64,000 nt of DNA, from the NCBI GenBank assembly GCA_000149265.1, contig CH003301.1:435438-499437 (forward strand), written 5' to 3'. The notes beneath the pieces were generated by a model, which worked only from the letters and a program-made list of their open reading frames with translations, was not told the DNA's origin and did no database searches. The DNA is from Ciona savignyi (taxonomy: Eukaryota; Chordata; Ascidiacea; Phlebobranchia; Cionidae). A program made the translations under genes and the position numbers. This document shows positions 11,456 to 25,200 of this stretch, piece after piece (position 1 is the first letter of the stretch; each line of letters begins with the position of its first letter).

Positions 11456-12232
11456 ACTTTACAGAAAATAAACAAATGAAAACTTTAAAATTTCTGAATG
11501 TGCATCAAATTTTAAAGCTAATTAAAGTACTAAAATTTTTTTAAACTCACTTATTCACAATGCAACCACAAACAAATTAAACGACAAGAACCGCGTTAGA
11601 ACACATCAAGCACTCCAGGTTAATCATTGTTCGCTTTTGACGCGAAAATAGATTTATAACACCCGCGTAATCTGCCTGACCTTTCCCCTTTCAAAAGGTA
11701 GCCGTTCGAGTGACGATTTCTTTAAGAAAAGAAAAAGACAATGTCCTAAAGTTAATAAAGACTACTATTCTTACCCAGTTAAATGAAATACCTAATTTAC
11801 CATAACAATTTTCTTTATATGTGTGTTTAGAATATATATTTTCACAAGGTGATGTGTTCTACATGTGACAGTGGTGGCAAACAGACATTAAATCTACATG
11901 AATAATCAGCACCAGGATGAAGCTTCAATCGCCAAATGTACAATCACATGGTATGCAAAACAACATGCCAAGGTACGATTACACAAAGCAGTGCAATTTA
12001 TCATTAAAGAAATTAATCTCATAGTTGTAAAGAACTGAAGATTCAGCAGAGCACAGAACAGGCAACAATGAAAACTATAATTTACCATAACAGGATTGTT
12101 AATAGGACAATTATTATAATAATACAGCCGTGCATGGTTTACATATTAGATACTATAGTAATGAAAAAACTCTGTAAAAGTCTCTCATTAATAAACGCAA
12201 ACACGTAGTAGTTATTTTATTATATTCATCGT
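11456..12232. other. Gap between tektin-2 and geminin
   Basis: Both neighbours read leftwards. The stretch should hold the tektin-2 3' UTR and the geminin promoter. It is AT-rich, with no gene, RNA or mobile element recognised. Confidence 0.6.
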
Positions 12233-15361
<3,129 letters not shown>

Positions 15362-16090
15362 GATCTGTTGTATATTACCTTCAACGCTTGTACCTATTAT
15401 TTATATACAATGTTTAAGAATCTTTATTTAACAAAAATACAAAATCTAAATACCATACCTCGTCTAGCTTAATACGTAAGAATGCCAAAACTAAATTGGC
15501 TGGTGCCCGTTGCTATGGAATGATTGTGTTGACATGGAAACTACACATTTTGTCCGGTGGGAGCGGCACAGAGCAGTGCATTGATTTTTATTTATGTTTT
15601 TATATATTCTTTTCTACATGTAACGTAAGCTACATAAATTTTGTCCACTGCAGAACAATAAAGTTTATGTAAAAATACCTTGTTGGACGTAATAAAGTTC
15701 ATCGCGCGCCAATAAACTAACGTCAAAACTGCGAGTTTATCGCCTGTCAACCCAGTGTCGTCTGAGTGTCAACCGTGTTTTAACGCTTATCGAATCTTAA
15801 CAACCGCATATCGGCCGTTCCAAACTATGCCTCAACCGCGTGTCAACCGTTTGACAGTCGTTTGTCATTCGTTGTGTCAATTGTTGACATGCAAAATTTT
15901 ATGCCTTCTTCTAAACCGAAGTGTCCACTGTCCGCCTATATATGTGTGAGACTGGAGAATCTTGGTTTTGATTGATTGTACAAGTACAACAGAAGAATAG
16001 CGGCTATTAAACCTGCGCTGGTGGTTTGGTTTCAAGATTAAAGTACGTAAAATTTACATAGTCGTTAAATCTTATGTTCTTCACCTTGCG
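15362..16090. promoter_or_regulatory. Divergent intergenic region between TEKT2 and CYP4, with clustered TGTCAA motifs
   Basis: The 729-base gap separates two divergently transcribed starts. Between about 15735 and 15890 the hexamer TGTCAA occurs at least four times, often as TGTCAACC, with TTGACA on the other strand as well. Similar TGTCAACCAC occurs at the edge of a repeat family at 31053 and 55385, so a repeat origin is possible. No TATA box was assigned. Confidence 0.35.
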
Positions 16091-17647
16091 ATGTTTCAAC
16101 AACCACTTCGCTTGATCTTATACAATGTGGCTGTATTGGCAATGCTTGCTGTCTTGTTTAAATTCTTGAAACGTATTACTGTGATATGTAAAATACGCTG
16201 GAACCTTAGGACTGAATGGAAAGGACCCCCCTGTCACTGGTTTTGGGGTCATCTTGGACAGGTAACAAAAGGTAACAAGGATCCAGCTAATTTTATTCCT
16301 TATTTTACTAAAAATGAAAAACTTTTTCCTTTTGGATTTGCTATTTATGCTGGCCCATTACGAACTATCCTCACCATACACCATCCAAATTTAGTCAAAC
16401 AAGTTCTGAATGCGTCAACTTTTGATGCACCAAAACCGAAAGAAGCTTATGGTGGCCTTCTCTTGAAATGGCTGGGGCTGGGGTTATTGTCACTTAACAA
16501 TCGTGAATGGTTTCGTCACAGAAAACTTTTAACGTCGGCTTTTCATCATGACATTCTGAAACCATATGTCAAAATTTCTAACAGTTGTACAGATATACTG
16601 CTTGACACATGGCAAAAAAAAGTAAAACAACAACCTACTGGCTTTAGTATTGAAATATTTGAACAGGCAAGCTTGTTAACATTGGATATTGCCTTACAAT
16701 GCCTGATGTCATATGAATCAAAGTGTCAAGAGCGTTTAGACAATGATTATATTTCTTCGATTAAAAATTTATCCTTTCTTTATGTACGAAGAAACAGAAG
16801 CAAAAACTTATTGCTTAAATATTTTCCATTTTTATACAAATGGTCACAAGAAGGAAAATTGTATTATAAAGAATGTGACTCTGTACATAAATTTTCCACT
16901 AGCTTGATTAACCGTAGAAAGCAAGAACTTGGGAACCCTGATATTGCCCCAAAGCGAGAATTTCTGGATTTTCTAGATATGCTACTGCAAGCTCGAGACT
17001 CCAATGGTCTCGGGTTGACAACAAGTGAAATTTGTGCTGAAGTTGACACTTTCCTTTTTGGAAGCCATGATACAACTGCAAGTGCGATCAGTTGGTTTCT
17101 GTATTGTATATCTCAAAATCCAGAGGTGCAGAATAAATGCTTTCAGGAAATTACCCAAGTTTTAGGTGACAGGAAAAATGTGCGATGGTCGGATTTATCA
17201 TCTCTCCCTTACCTTACACGATGCATAAAAGAAACCTTGCGATTGTACCCTCCAGCACCGTATATATCCCGCATTGTGAATAAGGATATCTATGCAGAAG
17301 GAAAAACAATCCTCAAGGGAACTACAGTACTCCTTTCAATCATTGGTGTTCAACGAAGTGTATTGTTTTGGAAGCATCCGCAAAAGTTTAATCCTGACAG
17401 ATTTACGCCAGAATCGGCTTCAATGCAAAATAACCATGCCTTTATACCATTCTCAGCTGGACCAAGAAACTGCATAGGTCAGCATTTTGCAATGAACGAA
17501 ATGAGGGTGGTGCTTTCTAAAATGTTGAGAACATTCAGATTCTCTATTGACCCAAACCACAAAATAGTACCTTGTCATGAGATAATTTACAGGTCAAGAG
17601 GTGGAATTCATCTTATTGTTGAGCCAAGAACATCTGTATCAGTATAA
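16091..17647 (+). CDS. Cytochrome P450, CYP4 family-like, single exon
   Basis: An uninterrupted 518-codon frame. A hydrophobic N-terminal anchor (about residues 8-25) would hold it in the ER membrane, followed by the Pro-rich hinge (KGPPCHWFWGHLG). The I-helix reads EVDTFLFGSHDTTASAISW (about 317-335), the K-helix ExxR is ETLR, and the haem loop is FSAGPRNCIG with Cys461 as haem ligand. These place it in the CYP4 clan; CYP4 enzymes usually hydroxylate fatty acids and eicosanoids at or near the omega carbon. At residue 324 the Glu that many CYP4 enzymes link covalently to haem is Gly. The absence of introns contrasts with most neighbours. The substrate is unknown. Confidence 0.93.
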   Translation: MFQQPLRLILYNVAVLAMLAVLFKFLKRITVICKIRWNLRTEWKGPPCHWFWGHLGQVTKGNKDPANFIPYFTKNEKLFPFGFAIYAGPLRTILTIHHPNLVKQVLNASTFDAPKPKEAYGGLLLKWLGLGLLSLNNREWFRHRKLLTSAFHHDILKPYVKISNSCTDILLDTWQKKVKQQPTGFSIEIFEQASLLTLDIALQCLMSYESKCQERLDNDYISSIKNLSFLYVRRNRSKNLLLKYFPFLYKWSQEGKLYYKECDSVHKFSTSLINRRKQELGNPDIAPKREFLDFLDMLLQARDSNGLGLTTSEICAEVDTFLFGSHDTTASAISWFLYCISQNPEVQNKCFQEITQVLGDRKNVRWSDLSSLPYLTRCIKETLRLYPPAPYISRIVNKDIYAEGKTILKGTTVLLSIIGVQRSVLFWKHPQKFNPDRFTPESASMQNNHAFIPFSAGPRNCIGQHFAMNEMRVVLSKMLRTFRFSIDPNHKIVPCHEIIYRSRGGIHLIVEPRTSVSV

Positions 17648-17917
17648 TTAAGATTTATATCGATCTTGCACAGTTTTACCTCAAATGTGATATTTGATGT
17701 TAATTATAATTAGTATAGCATGTATCTTTCCATTAATCTCAAGCTTTGGTGCAACAGTTATGTATTGTATATCTTCCTGTCAGTTTTTGATTTTTTTGGA
17801 TCTTGCGTAATTATTGTGTATAATTGATATATCGCTTTTGATTTAATTGGAGATTATATTTTAGAGATCATTTTGTTTTGTGTGGTTGGTAAATTAGAGA
17901 AAGAAACTTCTTGTGAA

Positions 17918-20213
17918 ATGGATACTTCAGCTTTGTTGACCTCAAATTCAGATGTATGTAATGTTTATATATATTATATATAATATGAATGTATGATATT
18001 ATATATATATATGACCATGATCACATGAATTTAGAATATAAGTATTTAATATTATTGTCGATTTGACTGCATTTTTTAGGCAGTAGATTGGGTATGAGCA
18101 ACTTTATGTGAAAATAACAGTACTTTAAAATATTGTTTTTCTATGCACCAAAAATCCCAAGAGTTACATAATTTTGAAGTGTGGCCTTTAGAAATGGGGA
18201 CACCAAGTAGTTATTTTTTTGTCAAGCGCTTGACAGACACGCCATCACTATAACATCTCCAAAGGGAATTTATCGTATAAATTACTTAAACAATTTTTAA
18301 TAACATAATCTAGATATGAGGGAAACTAAAATTGGGGATAATAAGGCTGCAGGGTCATGCCCTAGAGTTGTAAAAAATAGGAATTTCCATAAATTCATCC
18401 CCTTTTCAACGTAACTCTTGACAAGATGCTTAATTTTCATTTGATTTACCATTATTGTTCCAAATACAAGAAATTAAAGAAATTTCCCCAAATAAAATCA
18501 AGACTTTAATCTTGATTGCAACAGGCATACAATGTGAACCCCACATCTTCTCCATTAATTTCTGGTTGCAGAAACTTATAATATGCAGATATAGTGAAAA
18601 AATGTTATAGAAATGGTAGTGCTGTGTAGGTTACACTTTCTATGTTATAGCTTAGTTTGTTCTAGGTGCACGGCCACAGTTCGTATCATGGAGGTGATGA
18701 TTCAGGGCATCGAGGGGAAGGAGATGCTGCTCCTGCTGGATATTATTCAGGTGACTTGTTCCTAGTGAAAGCATATACAATGATACACAATGACAGCAAA
18801 ATAAAACTTAAAAATTAAAAGCTGTGTTATGTATGACACAGGCTTACAATGAATAGCATACTATATTACTATAGGCTAACTAAATGTAATCAAGATTAAA
18901 ATTATTTAATGCCGATGTGGTATTATAAATGATATCAGTAATTAGCTGCTCTTTGTGGTGTTAATAATAAAAAGGTAGTGTAGCTTACAGTTAACGGATA
19001 AGTATGTATTTATCTGAATCGGTTTATAATAAAAAATGATTTTAAAAATAGTAACTTTGATGGTAGAAAAAAATGTAAATCTCAGTTATGTTGTATTCAA
19101 ATTGCACACCTATCTTGTGTTTGGGCAATATTAAATGATTAACCTCCAGGCCAGACATTTGTTTATGCAAGAATGCACATGATTACAGTGTTACTTACAA
19201 TGTATTAACCAACAGAGATGACAGAAATTGTGTTGCACCAAGTTCAAGAATTGATGCAAGATCTTGGAGAGAAGAGGGAAGCAGATCATAGAATGCTTCA
19301 AGAGTTTCGTAGTAGAATGCACAACATGGTTTGTTTTTCTATTCTGATTAATAATACTATGCAGTAGGCTGTGGTTGTTATGAAAATGTTGTCAAGGGCA
19401 GTTTCATGGTCAAAGATTCTTCCATTAAATTATAAGTGCAATAAAAAGTTTTAAAGACCAGCTGTTGATTTTAATTTCTTTTAAAGTATTTAATTTATTC
19501 TTTAGTTGGAAGTTACATGCAAACAAATAGAAGATCGATTGATCCTTCAGCATGAAGAAACCAACAAAGAAATTAATGTAAAGGTATCAATTTAATATCA
19601 GAAATAGTTGGTCTGCCGCAGCTATTTTGTTCGGTCTTGTTACCATTATGGAAGAAATAATCTCTTGTATGGTTTAATTAATGTGGTAGAATATTTAATT
19701 CTGGCTGTTAAGTCATGTGTATTTAAGCCAGCTGTGTACTGAGTTAGTTCATTGTCTGTCTATAAATCGAAGTATTAAAACAAGCTGCACTGGTCAGATG
19801 TGTCCTTATGAAAGGCATTTAGGTAACACTGTGTAAAGCCATTAGATTAATTGTTTCAACAAATACTACAACAATGTCTCCATCATATACAATACGCTGC
19901 AATAGCCCTGGTAACCAGACGGTGGTTTTAGGTCTGACTACTGCCAGTGTAAGAACAATCCCTTATGTATACTCATTCATAGAATAGTTTGAGATTTGTG
20001 TAAATTGTGCAAAACTTTTTTTGCTTGTGTTTGGTTTGATCAATGATTAGTGTATGGACCGTACCAAGAAAAAAACACATTCATTAACTAATTAGAATTA
20101 TTTTACAGATGCAGTTTTTGAATGATGTTCTTGAACGGGTAGTCAACTTAGAGGGACAAATTACTGATTTTAAAAATGAAGTCGCAATGCTCTATAAAGA
20201 ATTCCATCAATAG
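17918..20213 (+). CDS. SYCE2-like synaptonemal complex central element protein
   Basis: Five exons: 17918-17953, 18666-18750, 19216-19328, 19506-19583 and 20109-20213, giving 138 residues. The first 40 residues are Gly/His/Ser-rich and poorly conserved. The remainder is a helical coiled coil that aligns end to end with human SYCE2: QELMQDLGEKREADHRMLQE against QELIENINKSRQKDHALMTN, then KQIEDRLILQHEETNKEI against EKLEERIYQIYNDHNKII, ending in NLEGQITDFKNEVAMLYKEF against HLETELKQVCHSVETVYKDL. SYCE2 with TEX12 builds the fibrous central element of the synaptonemal complex in meiosis. The alignment is by memory and identity is low, so this is a good but not final call. The gene starts 270 bases after the CYP4 stop. 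Confidence 0.72.
17950..18016. repeat. AT-rich (TA)n low-complexity tract
   Basis: A run of alternating TA with two near-palindromic TATATATAAT stretches lies just inside the first intron of the SYCE2-like gene. Confidence 0.7.
19780..19995 (+). repeat. SINE-like repeat fragment in an intron of the SYCE2-like gene
   Basis: It shares the body of the SINE-like family: CTGGTCAGATGTGTCCTTAT, then GCAATAGCCCTGGTAACCAG, similar to GCAATAGCTTCGGTAACCCC at 5200 and GCATTAGCTTCGGTAACCCG at 20860. The tRNA-like head is not clear. Confidence 0.5.
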
Positions 20214-20685
20214 ATTATCTTTATATATTTCTTGCCTCACACTGCCAAGATCGAAGATGTTGCATTTTTCCCACTGTTTTTTTCTACTATTAGAGACAGG
20301 TGCCGACTAAAAGCAGTAAAAACTTGCTGGGCGAAATTAGATTAGTTTTTTTTTTCTTCAAGAGTTTCATTTTATTGTTTGTTATTTATGCTTAAAGATT
20401 GCGGTTTTTCATTTTTTTTATTTGCAACTGTTCATTGTTCTTTTTGTATCGTTTATTTATTAAATTATATTAAGAAGATTGTAGATTTTGACTGTAAATA
20501 CGAGGATAGGGTAGAATAATCGCTTATTTCCCGTGAATGGGTAAACAAATGCGTTATCTCACTGGCAATCGTCAGGTTACTTCGCGTCCACCGTCGGGTT
20601 AAGTAACAAGAAGGTATAAAATGCATCTTTTTTTCCCTTTTTATATTTAAATAAGAAAAAATCCTCCTTTTGGATAGTGACATTG

Positions 20686-21015
20686 TCCGACTGATTAGCT
20701 TCGTGGGTTTGTGCGTCGCCTTTTAGATGAATGGTTTCAGGTGCGAAACTGGTCGGTTGTGTCCTTGGGCAGGCACTTAACGAAAATTGCCTGAACCAAG
20801 CGGATTGATGGGTTATAGTTTTGATATATTTAAGGAATATGTGTCATTTACAGCACACTGCATTAGCTTCGGTAACCCGACAGTGGTCGTGAGGTGATCT
20901 GAGGATTGTCCGTGTGCAATGATTCCCAGCGAATTAATGGGTTCTACCAAATTCAAGGAACGTGTCTATCATATAAAACATACTGCAATAGAATATCCTA
21001 TGACTCTATTCGAGC
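20686..21015 (+). repeat. SINE-like repeat, most complete copy
   Basis: The left part reads like a degraded tRNA gene: GACTGATTAGCTTCGTGGGT in the A-box region, GTCGCCTTTTAGATGAATGG, then a B-box-like GGTTTCAGGTGCGAAACTGG. The body follows with GTGTCCTTGGGCAGGCACTT, a motif known from tRNA-derived SINEs of many animals, then AGCTTCGGTAACCC and a second similar body segment. The 3' end and target duplication are uncertain. Confidence 0.65.
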
Positions 21016-22227
21016 AAAATCTTCTTGTTCACGTGCAAGTCGGGATACCATTAAGTAAATGTAGCATCTCGTACATATATTTGTTTTAATTTATTTCATG
21101 TCTAAAATATGTTATGTTTTAAACGTCGTTTTCTTGCGTCTGAGATTTAACGACTTTTACGTGTTTTCTTGTGAATGCTCTGAGCGATGATTTGTCGCCC
21201 GCCATCGCTTTCACTTTATTGCCGTCGCCCGCATCGCTCTAAGTGTGCATCGGCCTTTACTCTATAGGCTTATGTATTTATCACCTTGTACGGGCCATTG
21301 TATTTCCTCTGGTTTAAATCATTAACATAATTTTGCCACCTAATTTTCCACAGGTAGTAAAACGTACATTTTTGAAACGCTTCGAACCCAAACTTTTTGG
21401 ACCTCGTAAAATGCCCGATATTTTCTGAAAATTTGAATAGTAAAATATAACTTTAGACTAGATAACTTGCACCAATCTAAGATACTTGCTTCGCGAACGA
21501 AACTGTTAGTCTAGGTCTATATTTGCTACAGAATAAAACTAAATTTGATCAAAAATTAGACTTTGAATTTGAACTTTAGACTTTACAAATCGTGGCTACT
21601 ATAATAATTAATTAGAAGACTTTCTGTGGAAATTGCACTTTTAGACTTTCCGTTGCGCAGCTCGCATGAGACCGTGAAGCAGCCTTTTGCAGAAAGCTTA
21701 GGGCTCATGAGAAGTGGCTTATTAGCGTCAAACGCCAAGACTCTAGCGTTGGAAAAAACATCGAAAAGTGCAAGCCCACATAACTTTATTTATTTAGATT
21801 TTTCATAGTTTATAAACTAGACTACAGAGATTTAATGTTTAAAGATAAGATTTTAGATACGGGCTGTATAGTGTATACTTGTATAGTCCTATTGGATTTT
21901 AAGCCCCGTCCCGGATGCCAAATGTTTTGCCACGCGTTGGCGCTGTTACCTAACTTTATGATACCTTCGCTTTCATTATTAAACTAATATTACATTACAG
22001 ATTTGGCTTGTTATTGATTAGTCATGAGACCTATTCGCTTATGGCAGAAGTTAGTTTTAGAATGACTATTCGGCTAGTAAGTGAAATAAACTTATATTAT
22101 CTTTTTATTTGTAACGTAAAATTGTTTAAGTACCAGTAATATTAAAGAGGAAGCTTTTGCTAAGGGAAATGAATTATAAATTAAATTAACCTCGCTATCC
22201 TTGACCCATACTATGCCAGTACTTACT

Positions 22228-22248
22228 TGCTGTTTTTTTTATTTTTAG
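22228..22248 (+). promoter_or_regulatory. Unpaired 3' splice site upstream of AGL
   Basis: A T-rich tract ending in ATTTTTAG lies 19 bases before the AGL ATG. It is either a spliced-leader acceptor or the end of a 5' UTR intron. Its presence argues that this single-exon gene is processed as a normal mRNA. Confidence 0.5.
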
Positions 22249-22267
22249 TCTTGCTTTAAATAAGATA

Positions 22268-25200
22268 ATGGCCTTAACTAGTAATGCTTCTGATACTGAA
22301 ATCAGAATTTTGGAACTAGTTGATGGAAAACATTGTGATAATGTTCTCTACCGCCTTCAAAAAGGTTGGTGTATTCATTTTAAGTTAGGTCCGGATCTAG
22401 TTTCAAAGAATGTAACGGTTTACACCAATCTACCATCATCTGCCGGTGCATTTAATCGATCGGTATATCAACCTATTCCGTGGGTATACAAAACAAAAAG
22501 TACAGTAAAAGAACATGCTCCAGTGACATTAAATCTTGCGGGTACATTTCAGTATTACTTTTCATATGAAAACAACAAGAAAGCTGGGAGTGGATATTTT
22601 ATTGTTGATCCAACTCTCACCATTGGTGTGGACAACCATGTTTTACCACTTGACGCAGTATGCATGCAGACTGTACTCCCGAAGTTACTTGGTGAGCTGT
22701 CTACATGGAAGGATCGGCTTCTTGTTACAAAAGAAAGTGGATATAATGTCATACATTTTACTCCAGTCCAAGAACTTGGCCACTCAAATTCGTCCTACTC
22801 AATTGCTGATCAAATGGCTTTGAATCCTAATTTTTCATCGTCAACCACACCTGCTACTTTTCAGAATGTAGAAAATTTAGTAAAAGAAATGCGTCGGGAT
22901 TGGGAAATGCTAAGTGTAACTGATGTTGTATGGAATCATACAGCTCAGAGTAGTTTATGGTTAAAAGACTACCCCGAATGTGCTTTTAATCTAAAAAATT
23001 GTCCTTATTTGCGCCCAGCTTATCTTCTTGATCGAGCAATTTTTCATTTAACTCTCGATATTGAAAGTGGAGTAAAGTACGTGGACAAGTTTCCATCAAA
23101 CATTGTTTCAAAGGAATCTCAATTGCACGATTTAGAAGTCATTCTAGTTTCAAAAGTAATTCCTGCTTTGCGTTTGTGGGAGTTTTATCAAGTGGATATC
23201 GAAAAACAGGTTGAACTCTTCAAAGAAGGCATTAAGACATTTAAAAAATGTCCAAACACGGAAGAGAAAGAAAAGAAAATTGCCATTATTCAAGATCCAA
23301 ACTACAATCGATTGCAATGTTCTATTGATATGCAGGTTGCCTTGGAACAGTTTTATGTTGGGAGTAAATTAAATCAAGATCAATCTGTCATTGCATTTAG
23401 AAATACGCTGGAGTGGCTTAACACAGAAATGAAAAAAAAGGTGCTTCTTGATACATGCAGTGCCGGTGTTCAAAATTTCCTAGCTACTGTGAAATATGAG
23501 CGATTTGATCCAAAAGGACCAAAAACAGTTCTTGTTAATAAACTCCATCCTTTAAACACCTTATATTTTCACCATGATTTTGAAGACACCAGTGTAATGG
23601 AAGAAGAAGAGTATGTGCTTGGTGACGATGAAAGGGCTAAATTTATTTGGGCTCATAACGGTTGGGTGATGGGTGCAAATGCGTTAGAAAACTTCGCGGA
23701 ATTCCCTGGTGTGGTATATCTCAGAAGAGAGTTAGTTTGCTGGGGTGACAGTGTTAAACTTCGATACGGATCTTGTCCTGAAGATTGTCCTCCTTTGTGG
23801 GATCGAATGCGGAAATATACAGAAGCAACAGCAAAGATCTTTCATGGAATTCGCATTGATAACTGCCACTCCACCCCTATTCATGTAGCAGAGTACATGT
23901 TGGATGCAGCCAGAAAAGTCCGTCCTGATCTCTACGTGTTTGCTGAACTGTTCACTGGAAGTGAACATGTGGATAACATCTTTGTGAACCGGTTAGGAAT
24001 AACATCTCTTGTGCGGGAAGCTTTAAATGCATGGGATGCTCATGAACTAGGGAGACTTGTTTATACTTACGGTGGTGAACCGATTTCATCATTCATGCAC
24101 CCAACAACTCAAAAATTACAACCTTCAAGAGCACACGCACTATTGTATGACGTAACTCATGACAACGACAGTGTGATTGCAAAAAGGAGCATACATGATG
24201 TTCTTCCCAGCTCAGCTTTGGTGAGCATGTCATGTTGCGCAATTGGGAGCAACCGAGGTCATGACGAACTCATTCCTCATCACATCCATGTTGTCACCGA
24301 AAACCGTTTGTACAAGAAGTGGAGCAGCAGCGCAACTAGGGGTTCAGAGTTTGTTGGGCTGAAATCCGGCTTGATAAATGTTAAGCGCTTACTTAATATG
24401 CTTCATCAAACTATGGCAATGAATGGTTTTTCTCAAGTATTTGTGGATCAGCGTACTCCAGATGTTGTAGCAGTCACCCGCCAAAATCCCAAAACTCATT
24501 ACAGCTACATATTAGTGGCTAATACCTCATTTGTAGATTCCGCTCCCAAAGCTATTCCACCTCTCGTAATTGAAGGATCAGTCATTGGTATCTCACTGGA
24601 GGCAAAACCCACCGAAACTAAGCATACCACATCAGAATATTTAACAGAATTCTGTAGAAATCAACAGTATATCAATGGTATCGAAACCTACAACATTCTG
24701 GTTGATACTGACATGCCATCAACAACAAGCAACTGTTGTAATATTGTCGAAGGTGAATCAACTGGACCAAAAGTTGAATTTACCGATTTCCCTCCTGGAA
24801 GTATTGTTGTTTTGAGAGTTAAACTTGGAGAAAAGGCAAATCAATCTATCACTGAAATTCGAAACATTATTTCTGAGTTAAATAACAACAACACTCATTT
24901 CGACAAAATTGTTTCCAATTTGTCATTAAGAAGTTTAAATCGGGTTTTGTTTCGGTGCAGTGAAGAGGAGAAGTCTGATGGAAAAGGAATTCAAGCTTAT
25001 CAGGTACCTGGCTGGCAGGAACTTTGTTATTGTGGAATAGCTGGTGTCGCTGTCCCCTTTGCAAAAATCAGTGCTTCTAATGATCTTGGCCACCCTCTGT
25101 GTTCAAACTTAAGGGATGGAAATTGGTTACTTGATTATATATCATCACGACTACAGAAGCATCCAGATACAAAAGAAGTTGGTGATTGGTATGCTAGCTG

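Larger units (their letters stand above)
20214..22267. other. Intergenic region between the SYCE2-like gene and AGL
   Basis: It holds one longer SINE-like copy (20686-21015), then about 1.2 kb of ordinary AT-rich sequence. A T-rich tract with splice acceptor ends 20 bases before the AGL start. No gene was recognised. Confidence 0.6.

Noticed and set aside
20686-20760. A functional tRNA gene
   Set aside because: A cloverleaf cannot be drawn: the A-box is weak and the stems do not pair; it fits a SINE head.
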